DNA from: Bradyrhizobium barranii subsp. barranii
GTDB taxonomy: Bacteria > Pseudomonadota > Alphaproteobacteria > Rhizobiales > Xanthobacteraceae
NCBI RefSeq assembly: GCF_017565645.3
Contig: NZ_CP086136.1
Span: 4,075,501 to 4,139,500, forward strand
Reading direction: 5' to 3'
DNA: 64,000 nucleotides
The translations under genes were made by a program, and so were the position numbers. Shown here piece by piece: positions 40,563 to 49,409 of the stretch (position 1 is its first letter; each line of letters opens with the position of its first letter). Under the pieces are notes generated by a model that saw nothing but the letters and a program-made list of their open reading frames with translations, was not told the DNA's origin and did no database searches.

Positions 40563-41664
40563 GACCGGATCCTTGACCAGATCCTCGGCCGTGACGTTCG
40601 CTTGAACGGGCCGCGCCGGATCGCTGGCGCTGTCGCCAGCTCTGCCAGAGCCCGATCACGCCGTCCGAGGACCAGAAGACGATGACGAGGAAACCGAGGC
40701 CGATCAGCAGCCGGAAGCGGTTGCCGTCGAGCCCGAGCTTGACCAGGAAGTCGAGCGCGAAGGTGCGTAGCAGCACGAAGATCAGCGCGCCGATGAAGGG
40801 GCCGATGGGACGCGTGATGCCGCCGACGACGGCGATGATGAGGATATCGATGCAGGCGCCGACGCTCACGGATCCCGGCGAGATCTGCCCGTAGTTCCAG
40901 ACCTGGAGAACGCCGGCCAGCGCCGCGACAAAGGACGCGAAGGCGTAGGCGGCGACGCGGTGCGCATTGACGTTAAAGCCGAGCGCCGCCATGCGGCGGG
41001 GATTGTCGCGCACACCTTGCAGCGCCAGGCCGAATGGTGCGCGGGAGATGTATTCAACGGCGAAGTAGCACAGCGCAGCAACCGCGAGCACGATATAATA
41101 GAAAGGAATGTCGGCGCGCCAGTTGACGCCCCAGAAATGCGGCGTGGCGACGGTGTTGATGCCGGTATGGCCGTTGAAGATCGCCCAGTTCTGGTTGGTG
41201 AAATAATAGAAAGCCGCGCCGATCGCGAGCGTGATCATGATGGTGTAGATGCCCTCGGTGCGCACGGCCAGCGCGCCGCCAAGCGTGCCGAACAGGGTCG
41301 CGAGCGCGAGCGCCATCGGGACCGCGAGCCACCACGGCCAACCTAGGCTGATATTGGCGTTGCCGCTGACGCCGAACACCGCGACCATATAGGCGGAGAA
41401 GCCTGCGATGGTGAGCTGCATCAGGCTGACCATGCCGCCGTAGCCGGCGAGGAACATCAGGCTCAGCGCCATGATGCCGAGGATCAGCGTGGTCGCAAAG
41501 ATCTCGATCAGGAAGAAGCCGTTGGCTATCAGCGGCATGATCAGGAGAATGGCCGCGACAATCCAGGCTGCGGGATTGTTGATCTCCGGCCATCCGCGCA
41601 AGGTGGGGCGCTGCGCGGCTGCGGCGGGACGAACGGTGACGCGGGCGTCGTGGGCGAGCGACAT
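40555..41664 (-). CDS. livM: Branched-chain amino acid-type ABC transporter permease (LivM)
   Basis: The 369-residue membrane protein has a cytoplasmic N-terminal extension (about 28 residues), then the LivM pattern ALSLMFLAGYGGMVSLMQLT near residue 82 and about nine hydrophobic segments. It has a QGVRDNPRRMAALGFNVNAH coupling loop near residue 216 and an Arg-rich C-terminus. Its start is one base after the livH stop. It is a different system from the LivM at the left edge. Confidence 0.94.
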   Translation of the reverse strand: MSLAHDARVTVRPAAAAQRPTLRGWPEINNPAAWIVAAILLIMPLIANGFFLIEIFATTLILGIMALSLMFLAGYGGMVSLMQLTIAGFSAYMVAVFGVSGNANISLGWPWWLAVPMALALATLFGTLGGALAVRTEGIYTIMITLAIGAAFYYFTNQNWAIFNGHTGINTVATPHFWGVNWRADIPFYYIVLAVAALCYFAVEYISRAPFGLALQGVRDNPRRMAALGFNVNAHRVAAYAFASFVAALAGVLQVWNYGQISPGSVSVGACIDILIIAVVGGITRPIGPFIGALIFVLLRTFALDFLVKLGLDGNRFRLLIGLGFLVIVFWSSDGVIGLWQSWRQRQRSGAARSSERHGRGSGQGSGHG

Positions 41665-41665
41665 C

Positions 41666-42676
41666 TCAGCGCCTCGCCAACAGGCCTTGCGGCCGGACTG
41701 CCAGTACCAGCACCATGATCAGGAAGGTCACGACGATGGCGTAGGTCGGGATGTAGACCGAACCAAGCTGTTCGGCGAGGCCGATGATGAGCGCGCCGAG
41801 CGCGGCACCGGGGATCGAGCCCATGCCGCCGACGATGACGACGACGAGCGAGGCAAGCAGGAAGCGGATGTCTTCGCCAGGCGAGAGAGACTGGAAGGTG
41901 CCGCCGACGACGCCGGCGATGCCGGCAAGCCCGGCACCGAGCGCAAAGACCAGCACGAAGACGAGCTGGTTCCGCACTCCGGTCGCGGCCAGGATGTCGC
42001 GATCGTCGACACCGGCGCGGATGATCATGCCGATGCGTGTGCGGTTGAGCGCCAGCCACATCGCCAGGCCGATCACGACGGACGCGGCGAAGATCACCAG
42101 CCGGACCAGGGGATAGCGGAGATAGACCGGTTCGCCCGAGGATTTCACCGCAGTGACCAGCGGCAGCTCGATCGGGCCGATCAGCCAGTTCGGTGTCTGG
42201 ATCTGATAGAAGTCGCCGCCGCAAGCCCACAGCATGAGATCGGCGAAAACGATCGAGAGACCGATCGTCACCATGGTCTGCCGCAAGTCCTGGCCTTCCA
42301 TGCGGCGGAAGACGATGAGCTGAAGCAGGACGCCGACCAGCGCCGTCAGGATGAAGGCGACGATGAAGCTGAGGAGCCAGGAGCCGGTCGAGGCGCTGAT
42401 GGCGTAGCCGACATAGCCGCCGAACAAATACAGCGAGCCGTGCGCGAGGTTGACGTTGCGCATCAGGCCGAAGATCAGGGTGAAACCGCTGGCGACAAGG
42501 AAGTAGAGGCCGCCGAGCGTGATGCCGTTGAACACGGCGTTCAGGAAGACCCGCTTGCGGCCGATCGCCTCTTCAAGTCCGGGCGGCCACACCGCCAAGG
42601 TCAGCCACAGTGCGAGCGCGATCGCGACGATCACGATCAGGGCCCAGGCCGGATGACGTTCGACGAAGCGCGTCAT
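41666..42676 (-). CDS. livH: Branched-chain amino acid-type ABC transporter permease (LivH)
   Basis: The 336-residue membrane protein has an N-terminal extra span (WALIVIVAIALALWLTLAVW) and then the LivH core: GGLYFLVASGFTLIFGLMRN, NVNLAHGSLYLFGGYVG and the coupling loop IRAGVDDRDILAATGVRNQL near residue 225. It is the first gene of the 18-gene leftward run, and the 239 bases upstream (to the AraC gene) are the likeliest promoter region for it. Confidence 0.94.
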   Translation of the reverse strand: MTRFVERHPAWALIVIVAIALALWLTLAVWPPGLEEAIGRKRVFLNAVFNGITLGGLYFLVASGFTLIFGLMRNVNLAHGSLYLFGGYVGYAISASTGSWLLSFIVAFILTALVGVLLQLIVFRRMEGQDLRQTMVTIGLSIVFADLMLWACGGDFYQIQTPNWLIGPIELPLVTAVKSSGEPVYLRYPLVRLVIFAASVVIGLAMWLALNRTRIGMIIRAGVDDRDILAATGVRNQLVFVLVFALGAGLAGIAGVVGGTFQSLSPGEDIRFLLASLVVVIVGGMGSIPGAALGALIIGLAEQLGSVYIPTYAIVVTFLIMVLVLAVRPQGLLARR

Positions 42677-42915
42677 GTCAACTGCCTCATCCCCGCCTCG
42701 CGCCCCCGCAAACGGGAAGAGGGCGCGATCAGGCCGCTTCGACCTCGCCCTGCCTCATGTTTTGAACGCTGGTCGAACAGCCTTGCGTAGGCTGCGTACC
42801 TCGCCATGGACGTGCGTCCTCCCGGACTTGCGATCCTCTTTTCGGGATCGCGTTCCGACCATCTTAGCGAGGGCACAAGGGGAGCGTTTGATCGTCAGTA
42901 TCTTTTCGCGCGCGG

Positions 42916-43743
42916 TCAGGCCCGCAAAACCTTGGCGGCGCGGCGGTAATCGGTCGGCGCCATCCCGACATTGGCGGTGAAGAAGCGTGTGAAGCCGCTT
43001 TGCGAGGAGAAGCCGAGGTCGAAGCCGATGTCGGCGATCGGTGCTTCGCCGGCGACAAGGGCTTCCAGCGCCTGTTCCATGATCAGGGTGTTGAGGTAGA
43101 GATGCGGCGTGACGCCGGTCTGGGTGCGGAATAGCCGGTAGAAATGCGGTCGCGATAGGCCGGATTCGCGCGCGATCGTGTCGAGCTCCATTTCGGCGCC
43201 CGGACTTTCCGACATCAGCTTGATGCATTTGCGCACGCGGAAGTCGGTGACGGCGCCGGCCGTGCGCGCGTCGCGCGCGATCTCGGCCTGCTGCCAGCTT
43301 TCGTCGTAGCAGATGTCGATCAGCCGCCGCAGCTCGGCATCGAGGCTGGAGAGCGACGGTGCGCCGCACACAAGCGCTGCGGTTCGTCTGATGTGCTTGT
43401 CGAGTGCGACCGTGCGCTTGAACTGGGTGCGGCCGAAACGCAGGCGGTCGGCGCCGGGCGCATCGGGGGCGAACCACTCCGGATTGACGTAGAGCACGAA
43501 GAAGATCGCGCCACCGTCGAGATCGGACGGCAGGAAATTGTGAGGCTCCCAAGGATTGACCGCGACGATGGAGCTTTCCGTAAGGTCGTAGTGCCCGTTA
43601 CAGACGTCGATGCATGCGGACTGGCCGCCAACATGGAAGATCAGATGACCTTCGCGATGTGCGTGCACGTTGAAGGGGCGGTTCAACTGATAGACCGTCG
43701 CCCGACCGAACCGGCCGTGAAAGACGGCAAGCGCCCGGCTCAT
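42916..43743 (-). CDS. AraC family transcriptional regulator
   Basis: The 275-residue regulator has an N-terminal cupin-like sensing domain (VHAHREGHLIFHVGGQSACI near residue 24, SSIVAVNPWEPHNFLP near 57). Its C-terminal double helix-turn-helix has DTIARESGLSRPHFYRLFRT near 187 and ADIGFDLGFSSQSGFTRFFT near 238, then VGMAPTDYRRAAK. It lies between the binding-protein gene and livH in the same direction and is the obvious activator candidate for the operon. Confidence 0.94.
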   Translation of the reverse strand: MSRALAVFHGRFGRATVYQLNRPFNVHAHREGHLIFHVGGQSACIDVCNGHYDLTESSIVAVNPWEPHNFLPSDLDGGAIFFVLYVNPEWFAPDAPGADRLRFGRTQFKRTVALDKHIRRTAALVCGAPSLSSLDAELRRLIDICYDESWQQAEIARDARTAGAVTDFRVRKCIKLMSESPGAEMELDTIARESGLSRPHFYRLFRTQTGVTPHLYLNTLIMEQALEALVAGEAPIADIGFDLGFSSQSGFTRFFTANVGMAPTDYRRAAKVLRA

Positions 43744-43879
43744 GCCTTCCCTCCTGAATGTTCTTGTCTTTTCAGTCAGCGTTCAACAACCGGGGCGAGA
43801 TTGCAAGAGCGCAAGATATCGCGCCTGCAAATCGCTCCCGGTTGCCGGAGAGCATGCGAAACGAGCGACGGTGAATGCG

Positions 43880-45130
43880 TCAGTACTTCTTACATTCCGG
43901 GACCGTGCGGCTCGGCAGTCCGATCTTGGCGAACACCGCCGGATCGTAACCGAGCGTCTGGTTCACGTTCGGGATCACCTTCACGACCTTGCTGAACAGC
44001 GCGCCCTTGCCGTCATCGACGACCTCGGTGACGAAGTTGGTGCCGATCGCCTGGCGGTTGGCGTCAAGCTTGATCTTGCCGTTCGGTGCGTCGATCTCGA
44101 TCTTGGCCAGCGCCTCCTTGTACTTGGCCTGGTTGTTGGAAAGATCGCCATTGACCTCACGGAGCGCGAGGATCAGCGCCATGGTCGAGCCGTAGTAGTT
44201 GGTCGCAAGAAGCGATGGGCTCGGGAAGCGCTTGTTGGGCGGAAACGCGTCCTGATACGCCTTCACGAACTTCTGCCAGCCCGGATCCTCCCAGGTGTCG
44301 GCTTGGCCGCTCGCCGCGATGGTGCCGACCAGCGCATTCTTGGCGTTGCCCTTCGAGGACAGGATGGTCTGGTCGATCATGATGGAGCCGCCCATCAGAT
44401 GCGCCTTGCCGCCGGCCTGCTGGTATTGGTTCAGGAAGTTGACGGCATCCGCACCGCCGAGGCCGAGATAGATCGCATCGACATCGTCGGGCAGCGCCGC
44501 GATGACGGAGGCAAAATCCTTGGTGCCGAGCGGCACCCATTGCCGGTTGGTGACCTGGCCGCCGGCGCCGCAGAATTCGAGCACGAGGCCGAACACCTGG
44601 GTGTAGATGAAGGAATAGTCCTCGCCGACGGTCGCGATCTTGCGATATTTCTTGGTTTCATAGGCGTATTTGCCGAGGCCCACCTGCCACTGCGCGCCGT
44701 CCATGTTGTAGCGGAAGAAGTTCGGAGCGGGATCGACATAGGTCGTCTCCTGCGCGCCGGATGCCGCATTGATGAAGGTCAACTCGGGATGGGTCTTAGC
44801 GAAGTTCTTGACCGCAATGCCCTCGTCGCCGGAGAGAGGCGACAACAGGATCTGCACCTTGTCCTGCTCGATCAGCTTGCGCACGGCGCGCACCGCGGAA
44901 TCCGGTGTCGCGTCGGTCGAGGCAACGATGAATTCAAGCTCTTTGTCGCCGACCTTCTTGCCAAGCACATTGAGCGCCGTCTGGTGGCCGCGCATGCCGT
45001 CCTCGCCGAGCACCGTGTAGGTGCCTTCCAGCGTTGCGGTGACGCCGACCTTGATCTTTTCCTGGGCGATTGCCGCGCCTGAAAGGAAAAGGCTGCTTAG
45101 CGCGATCAGTCCCACACTGCATTTCAACAT
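43880..45130 (-). CDS. Branched-chain amino acid-type ABC transporter substrate-binding protein
   Basis: The 416-residue periplasmic protein starts at the ATG at 45130 with GGAGGAATGAA just upstream. It has a signal peptide (MLKCSVGLIALSSLFLSGAA, cleaved near AIA-QE), then the Peripla_BP_6 fold with IKVGVTATLEGTYTVLGEDG, ILLSPLSGDEGIAVKNFA, SDTTYVD-like contacts and DAIYLGLGGADAVNFLNQYQ. It presumably delivers substrate to the LivHMGF importer encoded downstream, with the AraC gene between. Ligand class cannot be read reliably; relatives bind amino acids, amides and aromatic acids. Confidence 0.92.
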   Translation of the reverse strand: MLKCSVGLIALSSLFLSGAAIAQEKIKVGVTATLEGTYTVLGEDGMRGHQTALNVLGKKVGDKELEFIVASTDATPDSAVRAVRKLIEQDKVQILLSPLSGDEGIAVKNFAKTHPELTFINAASGAQETTYVDPAPNFFRYNMDGAQWQVGLGKYAYETKKYRKIATVGEDYSFIYTQVFGLVLEFCGAGGQVTNRQWVPLGTKDFASVIAALPDDVDAIYLGLGGADAVNFLNQYQQAGGKAHLMGGSIMIDQTILSSKGNAKNALVGTIAASGQADTWEDPGWQKFVKAYQDAFPPNKRFPSPSLLATNYYGSTMALILALREVNGDLSNNQAKYKEALAKIEIDAPNGKIKLDANRQAIGTNFVTEVVDDGKGALFSKVVKVIPNVNQTLGYDPAVFAKIGLPSRTVPECKKY

Positions 45131-45578
45131 TTCATTCCTCCCTCTATGGCCAAATTTTTCGCTGAATTGGCGCGGCGCCGTGGCTCCCGAAAGGCGCCCG
45201 GCTGTTGAACGAAGGCTAACCGAAGTCGGATGCAGTGCACGCATGGGCGCATCGTGCGGCTTGACGGGCAGTCTCATTTTGAATGTTGCGGCGCAATTGG
45301 CTTCGCGGTGCAATAGGCGGCCGGCTTGCCCAATTTGAAGGGCGGTGCGCGAGGGGCACGATCCTCCGCTTGGTCCGTGCATGGAGCCTGACCCAGCACA
45401 GGCCTGGTCCGGTTCAAATCCCCAAGGGAGGGTGGGGCGGAAACAGCCCCCCGACGGCTGGATCCAGCTTAAATTTGCCGACAGGGTGCCACGGATCGCG
45501 GCCGGCCGGCCCTGATCCCGCCGCCGCTATTCAACCTAGGGTGAATTTGCCCCAGATTTCCATTACCATCTGGTGGAA
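45131..45578. other. 448-bp intergenic region between divergent genes
   Basis: This region separates the leftward binding-protein gene from the rightward MHYT kinase gene and must contain both promoters. The ribosome sites at each end are clear (GGAGGAATGAA on the left, GGTGGA on the right). No convincing gene, tRNA or long inverted repeat was found. A GGTTCAAATC sequence at 45411-45420 resembles a tRNA T-loop but has no matching stem. Confidence 0.6.
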
Positions 45579-47849
45579 ATGAATCACCATACGGCCTCTC
45601 ACGATCCCGTTCTTGTGGCGCTGTCGATCCTGATCGCCGCGCTCGCCTCCTACACAGCGCTCGACCTCGCGACCCGGATGCGTGCCGCGTCCGGGCGGGC
45701 TCGTCCGGCTTGGCTTGCAGCCGCGGCGACGGCCATGGGCGGCGGCATTTGGTCCATGCATTTCGTCGGCATGCTGGCCTTCAGGCTGCCTGGGGTCGAT
45801 ATCTCCTACGATCCAATCCTCACCTTTCTATCGCTTGTCGTCCCCATCGTTGTCGCGGCCGCGGCCTTTGCCGCGGTCGGAAGACGCCCGCAGGCGCTCC
45901 TGGTGTCCGGCCTTGCGATGGGGCTCGCCATATCCGGCATGCACTATACGGGCATGGGCGCGATGAGAATGGCGGCATCCGTCGCGTACGATCCTCGGTG
46001 GGTCGTGCTCTCGGTCGTGATCGCGATGTGCGCTTCGGTCGTGGCGCTCTCGCTCGCCTTTCGCAAGACAAGTGCGACGCAGCGGCTGTTTGCAGGACTT
46101 GTCATGGGTCTCGCGATCTCCGGCATGCATTACGCAGCTATGGAAGGTGCCTCGTTCGAGCCTGCGAACACCATGGCGGGACACGCTGGACATTTCGTGG
46201 GTCGGGCGCCGCTGGCATTTCTGCTCGCCGGCGCCACCATCCTGATCCTGAGCTTCGGGATTGCCGCTGCCGTCTACGATCGGGCCTCGGCGGAGCGCGC
46301 CCAACGCGAGGCCAGCGCGCTGAGGCGAAGTGAAGAACGCTTTCGGCTCCTGGTGGAGGGCATCGCCGATCACGCCATGTTCATGATCGAGCCGAATGGG
46401 TCCGTGGGAAACTGGAATCTCGGCGCGCGCCGGCTGATGGATTATGGCGACGACATCGTCGGGACCAGCTACGCGATCCTTCATACCGACGAAGACCGCG
46501 CGTCCGGGGCGCCAGCACGTGCTCTCCTTGAGGCGGAGCGGTGCGGCAAGTCAGCAGTGGAAGCCTGGCGCGTGCGCCGGGATGGCAGCCGTTTCTGGGC
46601 AGAGGCAACCCTGGTCGCGGTACGGAATGAAAGCGGCTTGATCACTGGGTTTGCCAAGATCGTGCGCGACATCAGCGAGAGGAGGCGGGCACAGGACGCG
46701 CTGGATCGGGCACGCGAAGCGCTGACGCTGTCGCAGAAAATGGAGACCATCGGTCAGCTTACCGGCGGCGTGGCCCACGATTTTAACAACCTGCTCGCCG
46801 CCGTTCTGGGCAGCCTTGAGCTTCTGAAAAAACGCCTGCAAACAGACGATCCGAAGATACAGCGTCTCGTGGACAACGCGATGCAAGGCGCGCAGCGGGG
46901 CGCTCTGCTAACCCAGCGCTTGCTTGCCTTCGCTCGCAAACAGGATCTCAAGCCGGCTGTCGTCGATATCGCCGCACTGGTGCGGGGCATGGCGTCACTG
47001 CTGAAATTCGAGGCAGGCGTCCGTATCGACACACTCTTTCCGCTGGACCTGCCAAACGTAAAGATTGACGCCAACCAACTCGAACTGGCCATCCTCAATC
47101 TCGCCGTAAACGCGCGTGATGCGATGCCGGCCGGCGGCCTGATAACCATCTCCGCCCGAGACGAGCAGCACGAAGCTGGCGCTCCCCGCTACGTCGCGCT
47201 CTCGGTGAGCGACACCGGCTGCGGCATGGACGAGGAAACGCTGAAGCACGCTCAGGAGCCGTTCTTCACGACGAAGGGTATCGGCAAAGGCACCGGGCTC
47301 GGACTATCGATGGTTCACGGCCTCGCCGAGCAGTCCGGCGGCAGGCTCGTCTTGAAGAGCCGCCTTGGGGTGGGCACGACGGCCGAGATCTGGCTGCCGG
47401 TGGCCGAGGAGGAGGCCGCGCTGCCAGCACCGCGCGCGGAGTCCCCGGCACCCATGCTTCGGGCCGACCGCCGGCTTTCTGTGCTTCTGGTCGACGACGA
47501 TCCTCTCGTGCTCGAGAATACGGCGGCAATGCTGGAGGATCTCGGGCATGCGGTGGTCGAGGCACGCTCGGGCGAAGAGGCATTGGATCTCCTCCGCCGC
47601 ACGCAGACCATCGAACTCGTCGTCACCGACTTTGCGATGCCGGTCATGACCGGCCTGCAGCTTGCTGAAGCCGTGGTCGTGGAGCGTCCCGGTACGGTCA
47701 TCCTCCTGAGCACCGGGTATGCGGAGCTTCCCATCGACGCGCGTTCCAATCTGCGCCGCCTGTCGAAGCCGTTCGATCAGGCTGCCCTTGAGAAGGCTAT
47801 CGAGGGAGCGATGCGAGAGCGGGGGAGCGCGAGATCTGTCGTCGCCTGA
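45579..47849 (+). CDS. MHYT-sensor hybrid histidine kinase (MHYT-PAS-HisKA-HATPase-REC)
   Basis: The 756-residue protein has a seven-span MHYT domain (residues about 10-235) with the three MHYT-like motifs SMHFVGM, GMHYTGM and GMHYAAM, proposed metal/gas ligands. It continues with a PAS domain (about 250-370), a phosphoacceptor box GGVAHDFNNLL (His400) and an ATPase domain with NLAVNARDAMP, DTGCGM and GKGTGLGLS. A C-terminal receiver has LLVDDDPL and acceptor Asp684 in VTDFAMP. The ATG at 45579 is preferred over the GTG two codons earlier. No output regulator is adjacent, so the partner may be one of the NarL-type regulators at 49-51 kb or lie elsewhere. Confidence 0.93.
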   Translation: MNHHTASHDPVLVALSILIAALASYTALDLATRMRAASGRARPAWLAAAATAMGGGIWSMHFVGMLAFRLPGVDISYDPILTFLSLVVPIVVAAAAFAAVGRRPQALLVSGLAMGLAISGMHYTGMGAMRMAASVAYDPRWVVLSVVIAMCASVVALSLAFRKTSATQRLFAGLVMGLAISGMHYAAMEGASFEPANTMAGHAGHFVGRAPLAFLLAGATILILSFGIAAAVYDRASAERAQREASALRRSEERFRLLVEGIADHAMFMIEPNGSVGNWNLGARRLMDYGDDIVGTSYAILHTDEDRASGAPARALLEAERCGKSAVEAWRVRRDGSRFWAEATLVAVRNESGLITGFAKIVRDISERRRAQDALDRAREALTLSQKMETIGQLTGGVAHDFNNLLAAVLGSLELLKKRLQTDDPKIQRLVDNAMQGAQRGALLTQRLLAFARKQDLKPAVVDIAALVRGMASLLKFEAGVRIDTLFPLDLPNVKIDANQLELAILNLAVNARDAMPAGGLITISARDEQHEAGAPRYVALSVSDTGCGMDEETLKHAQEPFFTTKGIGKGTGLGLSMVHGLAEQSGGRLVLKSRLGVGTTAEIWLPVAEEEAALPAPRAESPAPMLRADRRLSVLLVDDDPLVLENTAAMLEDLGHAVVEARSGEEALDLLRRTQTIELVVTDFAMPVMTGLQLAEAVVVERPGTVILLSTGYAELPIDARSNLRRLSKPFDQAALEKAIEGAMRERGSARSVVA

Positions 47850-48054
47850 CGGTGTCGGGCTGACGGCCGCCGATCGGTGCCGCCAGCACATTTGCCTCCA
47901 GCTCCGCGACCAACCAATATGATTGCGTTGAGCCATTAGATCGTGCTTCGACCGGAGAGAATAACGGCGCTTCAGCGACGAGAGATTGCCGCTGTCCCGG
48001 TGAAAGCATGCCGGTGCTTGGCAACTGTGTTGCCGATTCGATAAAGGGCTAAAT

Positions 48055-48606
48055 TCAAGTCGGCGTCGCGCGCGGATTCACAACCGTGTACCCCCTCAAA
48101 GAACGCGCGTGTATTCTTGTTGCGCGTCCACCTGAGTTGCCGTCGTACGCCATCCAGACGTCGCCCCCGATGTGCTGCTCGAGGACGAAAACGTGCCCGC
48201 GTCTTGCCGCGACCATTCCTGGTGCCGGCGACGTACGCGGAAATCTCAGCCAGTTTGCCGCGAGATTCAATTCCGGAACGATGCGACCAAACAGGCGCAG
48301 GGCTGCGGCACAACCGCAGAATGAGGAGGGGCAGCCCGTGGGGCGGCCGCCAACGATCCGAGTGCTGACGGGACTATCAGACGCCGCAATATTTGTATTG
48401 GCGACGACGGAGAGTTGTTTGGTTCGGTGTATCCGCAATGAGTCTCGCGCCTCTCTTCGCTGGTTCGGGATTTGCGCGTAGTTCGAGAAGTCGCATGGCA
48501 TGGTGACGTTGCATTCAGAGGCGTGCTGCATGCGATAGGGTCGTGCATCGGAATTGAGCGAGGTGATCACAACGAGGCAGCACGCAGAAATAACTTGCTT
48601 GAACAT
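48055..48606 (-). CDS. Predicted secreted protein of unknown function
   Basis: The 183-residue product has an N-terminal signal-like segment (MFKQVISACCLVVITSLNSD). The C-terminal half is compact and looks conserved: GGRPTGCPSSFCGCAAALRL, LNLAANWLRFPRTSPAPGMV and AARRGHVFVLEQHIGGDVWM. It ends in a YDGNSGGRATRIHARSLRGY-like tail. Similar tails occur in rhizobial hypothetical proteins and suggest an NlpC/CHAP-like surface-associated fold, which I cannot confirm. The long low-complexity middle and several cysteines are notable. The frame extends further upstream, but the ATG at 48606 gives the signal peptide. Confidence 0.65.
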   Translation of the reverse strand: MFKQVISACCLVVITSLNSDARPYRMQHASECNVTMPCDFSNYAQIPNQRREARDSLRIHRTKQLSVVANTNIAASDSPVSTRIVGGRPTGCPSSFCGCAAALRLFGRIVPELNLAANWLRFPRTSPAPGMVAARRGHVFVLEQHIGGDVWMAYDGNSGGRATRIHARSLRGYTVVNPRATPT

Positions 48607-48789
48607 CGCAGGCTCCGGGATTGATGGATCCTGCCCCGAGCAACGAGCAACTAACAAAGATTGGCTGAAATGGGTCAAAAGAGCGGCCCAATGCTGGATC
48701 AGGGGCCGGCTATACTTCTGGAGTAACTCAAAACGCGTCGTTGAAGAGCGCCTTCTGCCGCGAGTGGGGCCGTGAACGCTGCGCCCGCT

Positions 48790-49068
48790 TCACGTGTCGA
48801 TCATGGCCACGTAGTCCACGTGAAGAGTAATTGGTCCCTTCGATCCGTCCAGAATGACGCGGAGGCTCTTCGGATAGTATCCGGCCCCAACCACGGTCCC
48901 GGTCTTTCCAGATAAGCGAGGACCGGCTGCCGGCTTTACCTGAATTCGTGAACCCGGCGGAAACTTGAGGTTCGTTTGGGCCGACCCTGAGATGACGTCC
49001 TCGGCAGCAAATGAGCTGATTCTACTCGAAAAATCGCCAGCGCGCGGCACAGCGAACGGGTGGGACAA
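48790..49068 (-). CDS. Small hypothetical protein with KOW-like motif
   Basis: The frame encodes up to 92 residues from a TTG at 49068. The recognisable part is the C-terminal half: KFPPGSRIQVKPAAGPRLSG then KTGTVVGAGYYPKSLRVILD, a pattern of alternating strands like a KOW/SH3-type barrel, ending LHVDYVAMIDT. The start is uncertain because no ATG is present and no strong ribosome site is seen. Function unknown. Confidence 0.5.
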   Translation of the reverse strand: MSHPFAVPRAGDFSSRISSFAAEDVISGSAQTNLKFPPGSRIQVKPAAGPRLSGKTGTVVGAGYYPKSLRVILDGSKGPITLHVDYVAMIDT

Positions 49069-49113
49069 ATTCGATTCGCGCGCGCTATCAAAAAGAGCTC
49101 TCCAGCCACGGCG

Positions 49114-49341
49114 CTAGAGGCAAGGCATGCCGGCACCTAATGCTTCCGCAATTTTCGTCGCCAGGAACTGCGGCTGCTGGTTGAGCTGGTGCGGGCCGTG
49201 CTTGTATTTGCGCGTCCAGATAGAAGCAGCGTCGGGATCTGCGATGTATCGGCAAACGGCTCGTCCCGGATGGCCAGGCTCCTGCGGCGACCAGGAATAT
49301 TGGTCGCCGATGCTTTCTAGCTGAGTCGCAACGCGCATCAT
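49114..49341 (-). CDS. Small hypothetical protein
   Basis: The frame encodes 75 residues, beginning with two ATGs (49341 and 49338). It is rich in His, Gln and Trp (YSWSPQEPGHPGRAVCRYIA, KYKHGPHQLNQQPQF). No family is recognised. Its orientation and spacing fit the neighbouring leftward small genes, but ribosome-site support is weak, so it may not be expressed. Confidence 0.35.
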   Translation of the reverse strand: MMRVATQLESIGDQYSWSPQEPGHPGRAVCRYIADPDAASIWTRKYKHGPHQLNQQPQFLATKIAEALGAGMPCL

Positions 49342-49409
49342 TTGAATGCAGGAGACGTCTCGAAATGTTGCGGATGCACGGGCAGGCTCTGATCCTCTCG
49401 ATCGATAGA

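Noticed and set aside
41471..42790. 439-codon rightward open frame opposite livH
   Set aside because: Antisense to two membrane permease genes; the product is a charged low-complexity sequence typical of such shadows.
45411..45420. GGTTCAAATC as a tRNA T-loop
   Set aside because: No complementary T-stem, anticodon arm or acceptor stem surrounds it.
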